From positions 1 to 64,000 of the forward strand of contig CAZUHQ010000008.1 in NCBI GenBank assembly GCA_964620605.1: a stretch of DNA of 64,000 bases, given 5' to 3'. The translations under genes were made by a program, and so were the position numbers. This DNA comes from Thalassotalea_E sp964620605 (GTDB taxonomy: Bacteria > Pseudomonadota > Gammaproteobacteria > Enterobacterales > Alteromonadaceae). The notes under the pieces were generated by a model, which was not told where the DNA came from, made no database searches, and worked only from the letters and a program-made list of their open reading frames with translations. This document shows positions 26,689 to 34,182 of the stretch, one piece after another; positions within the stretch are counted from its first letter, which is position 1; every line of letters begins with the position of its first letter.

Positions 26689-27648
26689 TTATTTAAGATG
26701 GCAAGTGATCTGGTTGCGACCATTTTCTTTTGAACGATATAAGGCGGCATCGGCACATTCAATCCAGGCTTCGTGATTTTCGATGCTGGGGTTGATTTCA
26801 GCAAGCCCTAAACTAATGGTATAGTGAATATCGATATCATTATATTTTACAATGCTTTCTTGCACTTCCTTGCGTAATCGTTCTGCAAATACCATCGCAT
26901 TATCGCTAGTAGTATCAGAGAGCAAAATTGCAAATTCCTCACCGCCATAGCGACCAGAAACATCGGTTTCTCTAACATGACGTTGAATCAACTGAGCCAA
27001 GTGCCTGATCACTTCATCGCCAACTAAATGACCGTAACTGTCATTAACTTTTTTAAAGTGATCTATATCTATCATCACCAAACAGCTGGCGTTATTACTG
27101 CGCGTCCAGCGCTTATATTCTGCCTCAAGACAACGCTCCCAGTGAGAACGATTAAAGAGTTTAGTTAAACCATCGGTTTGACTTAAAATCGATAACTCCT
27201 GATTCGCCTGCTCGAGATTCTTTTTATGAATGGCATTATCGGTAACATCGTAAACAATCAGGCATAAATGAGTGACTTCACCACTGGCTGACATTAACGG
27301 AATAAAGGTAGTATTTTGGTACATGTAATCGGCGGTGCCGGTGATCGGCCGATAGTTCAGAAACTTAAACAGATAAGGCCGCTGCTCCCAGATAGTAAAC
27401 GCCTTGTTTTTTAGCATAAACACTGCTTCCGATTTACGAATAAACCACTCTTTCGGGATTTCATTAAATAAATCAAAAATGACTTTACCTTTGACTTCTC
27501 TTGGTAATAACCCACTGTGGTTTTCCATAAAACCGTTCCAGATCTGGATCTTGTACTGACGATCAAGCACCACCAGGCCAACATCGATGGTGTGCAGCAT
27601 TTCCATCAACCAGTGTAGTTCATTAATTTGCTCTGTTTCTAACGACAT
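26689..27648 (-). CDS. PAS-GGDEF diguanylate cyclase
   Basis: The 319-residue cytosolic protein has an N-terminal PAS domain (about 10-140: VGLVVLDRQYKIQIWNGFME) and a GGDEF domain (about 155-319) with active site RYGGEEF. I-site RETD precedes it with the canonical 5-residue spacing. The gene starts 2 bp after the stop of the receiver-CheC gene, so the two form an operon. The partner probably regulates it or acts in the same pathway. Confidence 0.92.
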   Translation of the reverse strand: MSLETEQINELHWLMEMLHTIDVGLVVLDRQYKIQIWNGFMENHSGLLPREVKGKVIFDLFNEIPKEWFIRKSEAVFMLKNKAFTIWEQRPYLFKFLNYRPITGTADYMYQNTTFIPLMSASGEVTHLCLIVYDVTDNAIHKKNLEQANQELSILSQTDGLTKLFNRSHWERCLEAEYKRWTRSNNASCLVMIDIDHFKKVNDSYGHLVGDEVIRHLAQLIQRHVRETDVSGRYGGEEFAILLSDTTSDNAMVFAERLRKEVQESIVKYNDIDIHYTISLGLAEINPSIENHEAWIECADAALYRSKENGRNQITCHLK

Positions 27649-27650
27649 AA

Positions 27651-28739
27651 TTAATCCAGCAGGTAAGCAATTTTATTATTTAAGGTGTTCATCGACTCTT
27701 CAGTAAATAGCAGTAATAAGTCACATTTTATCGGGTAATTTTCAATGCTATAGCTGATCTCGATCGCCAAAGTGCGTTTCCACTTACTCGAGTTAGAAGC
27801 GATTAATTCCGAGATTTTCCTGTGCTGTCCGAGCACCACAGGATGACCCTGACTAAACGACATGTCCAGCTGCTCTGACACCCCTTTTAAACAGGCGCCA
27901 ATCAGCACATTTGCCATATCCATCAATAATTCAAGTTCTGCCCGTTGATCAACCTCCAGCTGATAATTCATTAGCTTGGCAATATCGTTAAAACTTGAAT
28001 CGTTTAATATTAATAACGCTTCACCTGATATTCCCGCACCAATAAACCCCTGACAAACACCTGAAGTACTTTCATGCGTTTCAACGTCAGATAGCGCCAT
28101 ACTTAACTCGCTGACTTCAATCAAATTAACATTAGGAATAGGCAAGACGACAAAAACATTTAATAACCGTGCCAGCAAATCTCCCGCCTGTCCCATGGCA
28201 ACATTGGCAATTTCCTGATAACAATCGCGTAAATCGGCAGCTAGCAGCTCAGGCGCTTCACTTTTATCCAAATTCACTTCTTCTGCGAGAGTTACCGGTT
28301 CAGTTAACGGTGCTAAGGCAATTTTCTCCTCAATAGCGGTATTAATTACCGGCATCACCACTTCATCTTCCGGAGCAAAAATTCCGTAAATACGCAGGAT
28401 TTCCGTTAACTTATCCTTATTAACCGGTTTTTTAATAAAGTCCAGCGCTCCCATGCCTGTCACACGTTGGTGGGCCTCTGGCTGAATATCACCTGAAATG
28501 ACGATCACCATAGTTGGCAAGTCTTGTTTTACTATGGCATCGAGTACCTGATAGCCATCCATCTCCGGCATATTTAAATCAAGTAATAATACATCTCCTT
28601 TGCCCGCCTTGATCAGCTCTATCGCCTCGACACCATTGGTGGCAAAACTAATATCCACTTGCCATCCCTCAGGCAATGACTTAGCCACCTGTTTGCGTGC
28701 CATATTGGAATCATCACAAATTAATAAGGGTGTAGACAT
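27651..28739 (-). CDS. Response regulator with CheC-like C-terminal domain
   Basis: The 362-residue protein has an N-terminal receiver domain with Asp54 in LLLDLNMPEMDG and the Lys in FIKKPV (near 104). An acidic linker follows (about 125-175). The C-terminal part (about 175-345) has the CheC/CheX phosphatase pattern, with ELELLMDMANVLIGACLKGV containing the E-x-x-N-type residues. CheC proteins dephosphorylate receiver domains, so this may be a self-dephosphorylating regulator. The downstream PAS-GGDEF gene suggests a phospho-signal coupled to c-di-GMP. Confidence 0.82.
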   Translation of the reverse strand: MSTPLLICDDSNMARKQVAKSLPEGWQVDISFATNGVEAIELIKAGKGDVLLLDLNMPEMDGYQVLDAIVKQDLPTMVIVISGDIQPEAHQRVTGMGALDFIKKPVNKDKLTEILRIYGIFAPEDEVVMPVINTAIEEKIALAPLTEPVTLAEEVNLDKSEAPELLAADLRDCYQEIANVAMGQAGDLLARLLNVFVVLPIPNVNLIEVSELSMALSDVETHESTSGVCQGFIGAGISGEALLILNDSSFNDIAKLMNYQLEVDQRAELELLMDMANVLIGACLKGVSEQLDMSFSQGHPVVLGQHRKISELIASNSSKWKRTLAIEISYSIENYPIKCDLLLLFTEESMNTLNNKIAYLLD

Positions 28740-28769
28740 AGTTTCTCTTTTAGTTGTTTAACGGTATTA

Positions 28770-28784
28770 CACACTAATAGTGTG
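28770..28784. promoter_or_regulatory. Palindrome in the promoter region of the receiver-CheC gene
   Basis: CACACT-AAT-AGTGTG is a perfect palindrome 30-45 bp upstream of the gene start, beside an AT-rich -10-like tract (TATATAATA). It may be an operator; the regulator is not identified. Confidence 0.35.
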
Positions 28785-28908
28785 ATATATAATAAAGTTT
28801 TCCTTACCCTAACAATAGATAAAGATCAAAAAAAACACTATTTGTTAGCTATTTTTTTTTGCCAGCGTTAAGCTTTTAGCCATACTCGCTCAACTCGATT
28901 GAATCCTT

Positions 28909-29562
28909 ATGAATATTAAAAAAATTATTTTACCTGCCGCATTTAGCCTGATGACTTGCACCAGTGCATTTGCCAACACCCCATTTACTGAAAATTTGCC
29001 AGAGCATACAAACCTGGTAAAAGCAGGCGATAAATTTGTGGTTTTGCTCGGCCAGCAAGTTGCCGTTGGTGAGAAAGCACCAAATTTTAAAGTGGTTGAT
29101 AGCAATTTCGCCCCGATAACCCTAAACGACTTTGCTGACAAAACCATTTTAATTTCCGTAGTGCCAAGCTTAGATACCGGCGTTTGTTCACTGCAAACCA
29201 AACGTTTTAATGAAGAAGTATCGAACCTGCCTGAAGATGTAGTGATGTTGACCATCAGTAATGATTTACCGTTTGCTCAAAAACGTTTTTGCAAGACGGA
29301 GAAAATCGACAAGCTCAAAGTATTATCCGATAGCGTCTGGCGCGACTTTGGCGCTCACTATGGCTTGTTGATTAAAGATATGGGCTTACTAACCCGAGCG
29401 ATATTTATTATCGATAAGCAAGGAAAAATCGCCTATAAAGAGCTGGTCGCCAATATCTCAAGCCATCCGGATTACCAACAGGCGTTAGCAGCGTTAAACC
29501 AGCAATTCAGTGAAACGCCAGCAGATACTGTTGACCAGGCTAGCGATACCGAAAAAAATTAA
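28909..29562 (+). CDS. tpx: Thiol peroxidase Tpx, predicted periplasmic
   Basis: Atypical 2-Cys peroxiredoxin. The peroxidatic Cys93 is in PSLDTGVCSLQT and the resolving Cys128 in QKRFCKTEK. Unlike the usual cytosolic Tpx of about 167 aa, this 217-residue protein begins with a clear signal peptide (MNIKKIILPAAFSLMTCTSAFA), so it should act in the periplasm. It also has a short acidic tail. An alternative is a lipoprotein-free exported paralogue, with a cytosolic copy elsewhere. Confidence 0.88.
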   Translation: MNIKKIILPAAFSLMTCTSAFANTPFTENLPEHTNLVKAGDKFVVLLGQQVAVGEKAPNFKVVDSNFAPITLNDFADKTILISVVPSLDTGVCSLQTKRFNEEVSNLPEDVVMLTISNDLPFAQKRFCKTEKIDKLKVLSDSVWRDFGAHYGLLIKDMGLLTRAIFIIDKQGKIAYKELVANISSHPDYQQALAALNQQFSETPADTVDQASDTEKN

Positions 29563-29624
29563 AAATTTATTTCTCTTTATTTTCAAACAGTTAAAAAACA
29601 ATTGTCAATTTTTTAGCTTAACGG

Positions 29625-29653
29625 CTTGAAAAGCAAAAAGCCTATCCTTACTT
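29625..29653 (+). promoter_or_regulatory. Putative sigma32 (RpoH) promoter of the hsp20 gene
   Basis: CTTGAAA (29625-29631), 14 bp, then CCTTACTT (29646-29653), close to the heat-shock consensus CTTGAAA/CCCCATNT. It lies 170 bp upstream of the small heat-shock gene, leaving a long 5' leader. Confidence 0.5.
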
Positions 29654-29654
29654 A

Positions 29655-29689
29655 TTAAACTGTAGTCGCCTGATGGGACTACAGTTTAA
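29655..29689. repeat. Perfect 13-bp inverted repeat between tpx and hsp20
   Basis: Arms TTAAACTGTAGTC and GACTACAGTTTAA enclose a 9-nt loop. It lies at the predicted start of the hsp20 transcript, and also where a tpx terminator would be, but has no T-run. It could stabilise the leader or be an operator. Confidence 0.6.
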
Positions 29690-29785
29690 CCGCCTGTTCT
29701 TAATGAAAGGCACATTCAATTGTTTCTTATTACGCAATTGCCGGATCGCAACTTTTGTTGGACTCCAAAGCATTATTTAAGAAAC

Positions 29786-29824
29786 AAGTTAACAGCATAT
29801 TGCTAACTAAATAGGATATGAATT
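29786..29824 (+). promoter_or_regulatory. Possible ROSE-like RNA thermometer at the hsp20 start
   Basis: TTGCT (29800-29804) lies 8 nt before AGGAT (29813-29817), the ribosome site. That is the UYGCU/AGGA arrangement of ROSE elements, which are common in hsp20 leaders. An imperfect stem GTTAACAGC/GCTAAC surrounds it. Structure not tested. Confidence 0.35.
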
Positions 29825-30280
29825 ATGCGTACTACCACAGATTTTAGCCCACTTTATCGTTCATTTATCGGTTTCGATCACTTAGCAGGATTAATCGACA
29901 AAGCCTCCCGTGCCGACAAACAATCCTCTTATCCTCCATATAACATTGAGTTACTGGCAGAAGACCAATATCGCATCACTATGGCAGTTGCCGGATTTGC
30001 CGAATCAGAGCTGGAAATCGAATCGAAACAAAACAACTTAATTATCACTGGCACTAAAGCAGCTGCGAATGATAAAGCCAACAGAAAATTCCTCCATCAA
30101 GGCATTGCCGAACGTAACTTTGAACGTAAGTTTCAACTAGGCGACCATGTTAAAGTCATCGGTGCCTTTATGGAAAATGGTTTGCTACATGTTGATTTAG
30201 AAAGAGAAATACCTGAAGCATTAAAACCAAGAAAAATAGCTATCAATGGTAAAAGTTTATTAAACGACAAGGACAAATAA
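29825..30280 (+). CDS. Small heat-shock protein (Hsp20/IbpA family)
   Basis: ATP-independent holdase chaperone that binds unfolding proteins. The 151-residue protein has an alpha-crystallin domain (about 38-130: YNIELLAEDQYRITMAVAGF, then NGLLHVDLEREIPE) and a C-terminal I-x-I-type motif (KIAI), like IbpA. A heat-shock-type promoter and a long leader precede it, and a terminator follows. Confidence 0.93.
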   Translation: MRTTTDFSPLYRSFIGFDHLAGLIDKASRADKQSSYPPYNIELLAEDQYRITMAVAGFAESELEIESKQNNLIITGTKAAANDKANRKFLHQGIAERNFERKFQLGDHVKVIGAFMENGLLHVDLEREIPEALKPRKIAINGKSLLNDKDK

Positions 30281-30314
30281 ACTCTCTGACAACATGTTTC
30301 TCCCTATGTTTTTT

Positions 30315-30338
30315 GCCCAGCCTAGCGCTGGGCTTTTT
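30315..30338 (+). terminator. Intrinsic terminator of the hsp20 gene
   Basis: Perfect 7-bp GC-rich stem GCCCAGC/GCTGGGC with a 5-nt loop and five T. Confidence 0.85.
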
Positions 30339-30339
30339 A

Positions 30340-30629
30340 TGTACAGGATGTACGGTATGTCATGGTTGCATGGATGAAAAAGAGTGACGATGTACAGGAT
30401 GTACGGTATGTCACGGTTGCATGGATGAAAAAGAGTGACGATGTACAGGATGTACGGTATGTCACGGTTNNNNNNNNNNNNNNNNNNNNNNNNNNNNNNN
30501 NNNNNNNNNNNNNNNNNNNNNNNNNNNNNNNNNNNNNNNNNNNNNNNNNNNNNNNNNNNNNNNNNNNNNGCATGGATGAAAAAGAGTGACGATGTACAGG
30601 ATGTACGGTCAGTTTTTTGTTCCCGACAA
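30340..30629 (+). repeat. 51-bp tandem repeat array with an assembly gap, ending in a stem-loop
   Basis: Repeat starts are visible at 30340, 30391, 30442 and, after the gap, 30593. The unit carries GTACAGGATGTACGG and GGATGAAAAAGAGTGAC and is 51 bp, nearly identical between copies. The array ends with a hairpin containing TTGTTCCCGACAA (30617-30629), which also occurs at 1753-1765. Apparent reading frames through it (51 is a multiple of 3) lack ribosome sites and are not genes. The array explains most of the 424-bp gap after hsp20. Confidence 0.9.
30470..30569. other. Assembly gap (100 N) inside the 51-bp tandem array
   Basis: Both flanks are the same repeat unit. The phase across the gap is off by 2 bp relative to a 51-bp period, so the gap length is arbitrary and the copy number unknown. 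Confidence 0.95.
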
Positions 30630-30705
30630 AAACTAAGTACTTACCTCCATGTAAGCAATAGCGCGGGTTCATATGCAAAGGAGTGACAAGTATCTCGCCA
30701 CTTAG

Positions 30706-31485
30706 CTATTCACACTGCTTAATCAGAAAATCGACAATCACCGGCTCCACCAGCTGAGGATGACTCAGCGGCGCCATATGACCTGAATCTATCCTAACCA
30801 ACTGGCAATGAGAGATCGCATCACCAATCGCCTTGCTTAACTGCTGACTCTCTGCACTGGTGTACTTACCCAACATTAATAATACCGGACAACTCAGCGC
30901 ACGCAGGTCAGCTAAACTATATTGCTCGGCAAAAATCCCGTTAAAGTCTAAATTGACTTTATCCATGCCCATTGCCATTTGAGTTTGTACTACTTGTGGC
31001 AATTGCTGAAAATAGCCCTCTCCGTTCCAGTAATTAACAAAATCTCTGGCAGCATCAAGGTTGCTTTCCCGCCTGAGCTTATTCGCAAATAGTTTCACGG
31101 CATGATTATTCTGTTGTTCCAATAAGTGAAATGCTACCGGCTCAAACAAGGTGACACTCAAGAGGTTAGCCATATTTTGCTGCGCCATTTCCAAGGCCAT
31201 TTTTAGCGCTATAGCGCCGCCACAGGAATGACCAATCAGATGATAAGGCCCGGTAATGTTCGCATCAACAAGTATTTGCTCAATTCGCGTAATTTCAGTT
31301 GCAAAGCTATAGCCCTTGATATCAGTCACAGAAGGCGCTTTGCCATAACCGAGTAAATCAATATTAATGCAGGTAAACTGTGCGGATAAAGTCTTCGTCA
31401 GGTTTTGCCATTGTTTGGCACTGCTAAGCGAACTATGCAGTAATATGACCGCCGGCCCCTGACCCGAAATAGTGACGCCATCCAT
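30706..31485 (-). CDS. Alpha/beta hydrolase
   Basis: A 259-residue alpha/beta-hydrolase fold protein. The oxyanion segment is LLHSSLSSAKQW, the nucleophile elbow GHSCGG (Ser87), and the likely catalytic His is in DSGHMAPLSHP (near 236). No signal peptide, so cytosolic. Relatives include esterases and C-C bond hydrolases; substrate unknown. It is separated from the SDR gene on the other strand. Confidence 0.85.
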   Translation of the reverse strand: MDGVTISGQGPAVILLHSSLSSAKQWQNLTKTLSAQFTCINIDLLGYGKAPSVTDIKGYSFATEITRIEQILVDANITGPYHLIGHSCGGAIALKMALEMAQQNMANLLSVTLFEPVAFHLLEQQNNHAVKLFANKLRRESNLDAARDFVNYWNGEGYFQQLPQVVQTQMAMGMDKVNLDFNGIFAEQYSLADLRALSCPVLLMLGKYTSAESQQLSKAIGDAISHCQLVRIDSGHMAPLSHPQLVEPVIVDFLIKQCE

Positions 31486-31647
31486 AAAAAATCCTCGAGA
31501 AAAAGATAACTAATGCTGAGCTTACCAGCCCAATCTGACATGCGTCAAAATTAATTTTACTAAATTAAACTAAGATGCTACTGACTTTTGCGCAAGAGAT
31601 ATGCTTAAATCTGTTTAGCTAAATTTTAATAACAACTAAAAATTATT

Positions 31648-32436
31648 ATGAATATCGATTTAACCAACAAAAACGCTTTAGTTTGTGGCAGCAGTCAAGG
31701 CATAGGTAAGGCCTGTGCGGTCGAACTGGCATCGCTTGGCGCTAACGTCACCTTATTTTCCCGCAATCAGGCATCCCTTAATCAAGTATTAACTGAGCTA
31801 GATACCTGTAAAAGTCAGCAACATAAAATATTAGTCGCTGATTTTAGCCAGCCTGAGCAAGTCAAGGAAGTGATCAATAATGCAGTAAGCGAGAACAAAG
31901 GTTTCGAAATACTAATAAATAATACCGGCGGTCCGGCACCTGGCCCGGCAAATAGTGCCGATAGCCAAAGCTTTATCGATGCCTTTAATTTGCACCTGGT
32001 ATCGAACCATCATCTGGTACAAGCCCTGTTACCTTTTATGAAAGCGCAAGGCTATGGCCGGATCATTAATGTTATTTCTACTTCAGTCAAACAACCGCTA
32101 CCTAATTTAGGAGTATCAAATACAATACGTGGCGCGGTTGCCAGCTGGGCAAAAACGCTAGCGAATGAATTAGGGGAATTTGGCATTACCGTCAATAACG
32201 TGCTGCCAGGTGCCACAGCCACCGCTCGTTTAGATGCAATTATTGCCGGTAAAGCGAAAAAACATAATATCTCAATTGAGCAAGCAACAGAAAATGAAAA
32301 AAACACCATTCCGATGCGCCGCTTTGCCAAGCCGGAAGAATTTGCCGCCGCGGCTGCTTTTTTAGCCTCCCCTGCCGCTGGTTATATCACAGGGATTAAT
32401 CTGCCGGTTGACGGAGGACGTACCTCGTCGTTATAA
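31648..32436 (+). CDS. Short-chain dehydrogenase/reductase, atypical active site
   Basis: The 262-residue Rossmann-fold protein has cofactor motif CGSSQGIG near residue 13, NNTGGP (the NNAG equivalent) and C-terminal VDGG. The usual Y-x-x-x-K is replaced: the region after VISTSV reads LGVSNTIRGAV, without Tyr or Lys. A small SDR subgroup shares this pattern, so it may use other residues or have lost classic activity. Function unknown. Confidence 0.8.
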   Translation: MNIDLTNKNALVCGSSQGIGKACAVELASLGANVTLFSRNQASLNQVLTELDTCKSQQHKILVADFSQPEQVKEVINNAVSENKGFEILINNTGGPAPGPANSADSQSFIDAFNLHLVSNHHLVQALLPFMKAQGYGRIINVISTSVKQPLPNLGVSNTIRGAVASWAKTLANELGEFGITVNNVLPGATATARLDAIIAGKAKKHNISIEQATENEKNTIPMRRFAKPEEFAAAAAFLASPAAGYITGINLPVDGGRTSSL

Positions 32437-32445
32437 GCGCGAAGT

Positions 32446-32811
32446 TTAATAATCAAGATGAAATAACAATTCTGCCAGATCCGGCTGCCACTGAAATTCA
32501 CTCAGTCGGACTCTGGCGCCTATCACTACCACTTGCTCATCTTGCAACAGCTGTTTTTGTCGCTCAAAACCTTCACTGCCGATTGGCAATGAAATTTTTC
32601 CCTGCGAGTTAATTACCCGATACCAGGGCACAGCTTGCCCTTGCCAGCCGCCCTTTGGCACTTGTCCTAGCGCCTTACCTACCAAACGGGCACGCCCGGG
32701 TAAACCAGCAAGATCGGCAATTTGCCCATAAGTTGCAACTTTACCCGCAGGAATTTTCTGCACCGTTTGCCAAATACGGATTTGCTTTACTGAAAAACTA
32801 GCGTTTTCCAT
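32446..32811 (-). CDS. atl: Alkyltransferase-like DNA lesion-binding protein (ATL)
   Basis: The 121-residue protein (start chosen at 32811) has the O6-alkylguanine-DNA alkyltransferase DNA-binding fold (VATYGQIADLAGLPGRARLVGKAL). The acceptor motif PCHRV reads PWYRV, with Trp63 in place of Cys. Such ATL proteins cannot remove alkyl groups but bind O6-alkylguanine and hand it to nucleotide excision repair. The open frame upstream of 32811 overlaps the SDR gene. The start lies 4 bp after that gene's stop, so the two are likely cotranscribed. Confidence 0.88.
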   Translation of the reverse strand: MENASFSVKQIRIWQTVQKIPAGKVATYGQIADLAGLPGRARLVGKALGQVPKGGWQGQAVPWYRVINSQGKISLPIGSEGFERQKQLLQDEQVVVIGARVRLSEFQWQPDLAELLFHLDY

Positions 32812-32815
32812 TGAT

Positions 32816-33481
32816 TTACCAAGGTAATACTTGGCCATTGGAATGGCGGAACACACCACTATCTGCCATAGATAACTCGCCAATTAAACTGGCAATTCGC
32901 GTGGCAGCTTCATTCGATGAAATATCACCGCCAAAATTCACCATATCGGTTTGCACATAACCTGGGTGATAAATACCGACCGCAATATTTTGCCCGGCTA
33001 AATCTTTGGCAAGCGACATTGCCGCGGCATTTAGCGCCGCTTTTGACATCCGATAGCCGTAACGGCCACCTGAGCCATTATCGGCAATCGACCCCATGCG
33101 CGAGGTTATCATCGCAACTTTGCTACCTGAACTTAGCTGAGCCAATAAACTATCAACGACTCTAAGCGGTGCCAGAGCATTGACTTCAAACTGCTCACGT
33201 ATGGTATTTAGGTTTAATTGCCCAAGTTGTTCATCCCTTAAAATACCGGCATTACAAATCAAAACATCGATATCAGTCTGTTTTAACGCCTCATGCATCT
33301 GGTTAATACCGGCATCGGTGGCAACATCAACGCCGGTGACTATTTTCACATCCAGTTGCTCAAGTTCGGTTGACGACTGACGACACAAGGCAAACACTTG
33401 TGCTCCTTGAGATGAAAATATTTTACTCAGTGCCAGTCCTATTCCCCGGTTAGCACCGGTGATCACTACAGTTTTACTCAT
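32816..33481 (-). CDS. Short-chain dehydrogenase/reductase (classical active site)
   Basis: The 221-residue protein starts with the NAD(P) motif TGANRGIG (8-15) and has NAGIL and a complete catalytic site, Y-R-M-S-K (YRMSKAALN). It resembles the small CsgA/C-factor-type SDRs. Substrate unknown. ATL follows 4 bp later on the same strand. Confidence 0.87.
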   Translation of the reverse strand: MSKTVVITGANRGIGLALSKIFSSQGAQVFALCRQSSTELEQLDVKIVTGVDVATDAGINQMHEALKQTDIDVLICNAGILRDEQLGQLNLNTIREQFEVNALAPLRVVDSLLAQLSSGSKVAMITSRMGSIADNGSGGRYGYRMSKAALNAAAMSLAKDLAGQNIAVGIYHPGYVQTDMVNFGGDISSNEAATRIASLIGELSMADSGVFRHSNGQVLPW

Positions 33482-33552
33482 AATAAGCTATCCAATTAAA
33501 TGACTATTGAGGTAAGATATAATAATAAAAACGTCTATTTTCAAGGAGATCT

Positions 33553-34116
33553 ATGAAAACTAATTTGCTGACCAGTGCGCTGTCATTAATCTCAGAGCAT
33601 TTACAAATTACGTTGATGACAGCAGATGATTTCCCGCTATTTAACCGCCTGCAAAGCGATAAAGACTTAATGCAGTATATCGGGCCAATTCTGCCGCCAG
33701 AAGCAATTAAGGCAAAGTTTGATGAGCGTACTCGCCCCTGGGATGGTGATCAGGCTCACTGGCTGACCTTTAAAATTTTAACCAAAACAAGCAATGACTT
33801 TATCGGCAGCATTGGTTTTCGCCTAATCGATATTGAAGCAGAACGTGCCGAAATCGGTTATTTATTGCTACAAGAACATCAAGGACATGGCTATATGGTG
33901 GAAGCAGCTAAAGCGTTAGTTGATTTCCTATTTGACCAGCTCGAAGTTGCGAAAATAGAAGCCCATTGCTACGCGGAAAATATCGCGAGCTGGAAAGTCA
34001 TGGAAAAAATCGGCATGGAACGTGAAGGTTATTTTAAATCACATACGGTACTTAATAAGCAGCGCCATGATGATCTGGCTTATGGATTAGTGTCACCGCA
34101 ATTATTTGCTAAATAA
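33553..34116 (+). CDS. GNAT acetyltransferase, RimJ/RimL type
   Basis: The 187-residue protein has the Acetyltransf_3 pattern: ITLMTADDFPLFNRLQSD near the start, GSIGFRLIDIEAERAEIGYLL, and acetyl-CoA loop EHQGHGYMVEAAKALVDF. The C-terminal NIASWKVMEKIGMEREG is typical. It could modify a protein N-terminus or a small molecule; substrate unknown. A bidirectional terminator follows. Confidence 0.87.
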   Translation: MKTNLLTSALSLISEHLQITLMTADDFPLFNRLQSDKDLMQYIGPILPPEAIKAKFDERTRPWDGDQAHWLTFKILTKTSNDFIGSIGFRLIDIEAERAEIGYLLLQEHQGHGYMVEAAKALVDFLFDQLEVAKIEAHCYAENIASWKVMEKIGMEREGYFKSHTVLNKQRHDDLAYGLVSPQLFAK

Positions 34117-34124
34117 GACTCAAA

Positions 34125-34157
34125 AAAAAGCCACTTTTAGGAAATTAGTGGCTTTTT
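34125..34157. terminator. Bidirectional terminator between the GNAT and Cys-rich peptide genes
   Basis: An 11-bp stem AAAAAGCCACT/AGTGGCTTTTT with an 11-nt loop has a T-run on both strands and lies between convergent genes. Confidence 0.85.
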
Positions 34158-34182
34158 CTCGCGAGTATTAATTAATACTTAA

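Noticed and set aside
30340..30609. CRISPR-like array
   Set aside because: The 51-bp units are near-identical along their full length, with no unique spacers and no cas genes; it is a plain tandem repeat.
30337..30686. Open frames on both strands through the 51-bp repeat
   Set aside because: 51 is divisible by 3, so any frame without a stop in one unit stays open in all. No ribosome site and N in the middle.
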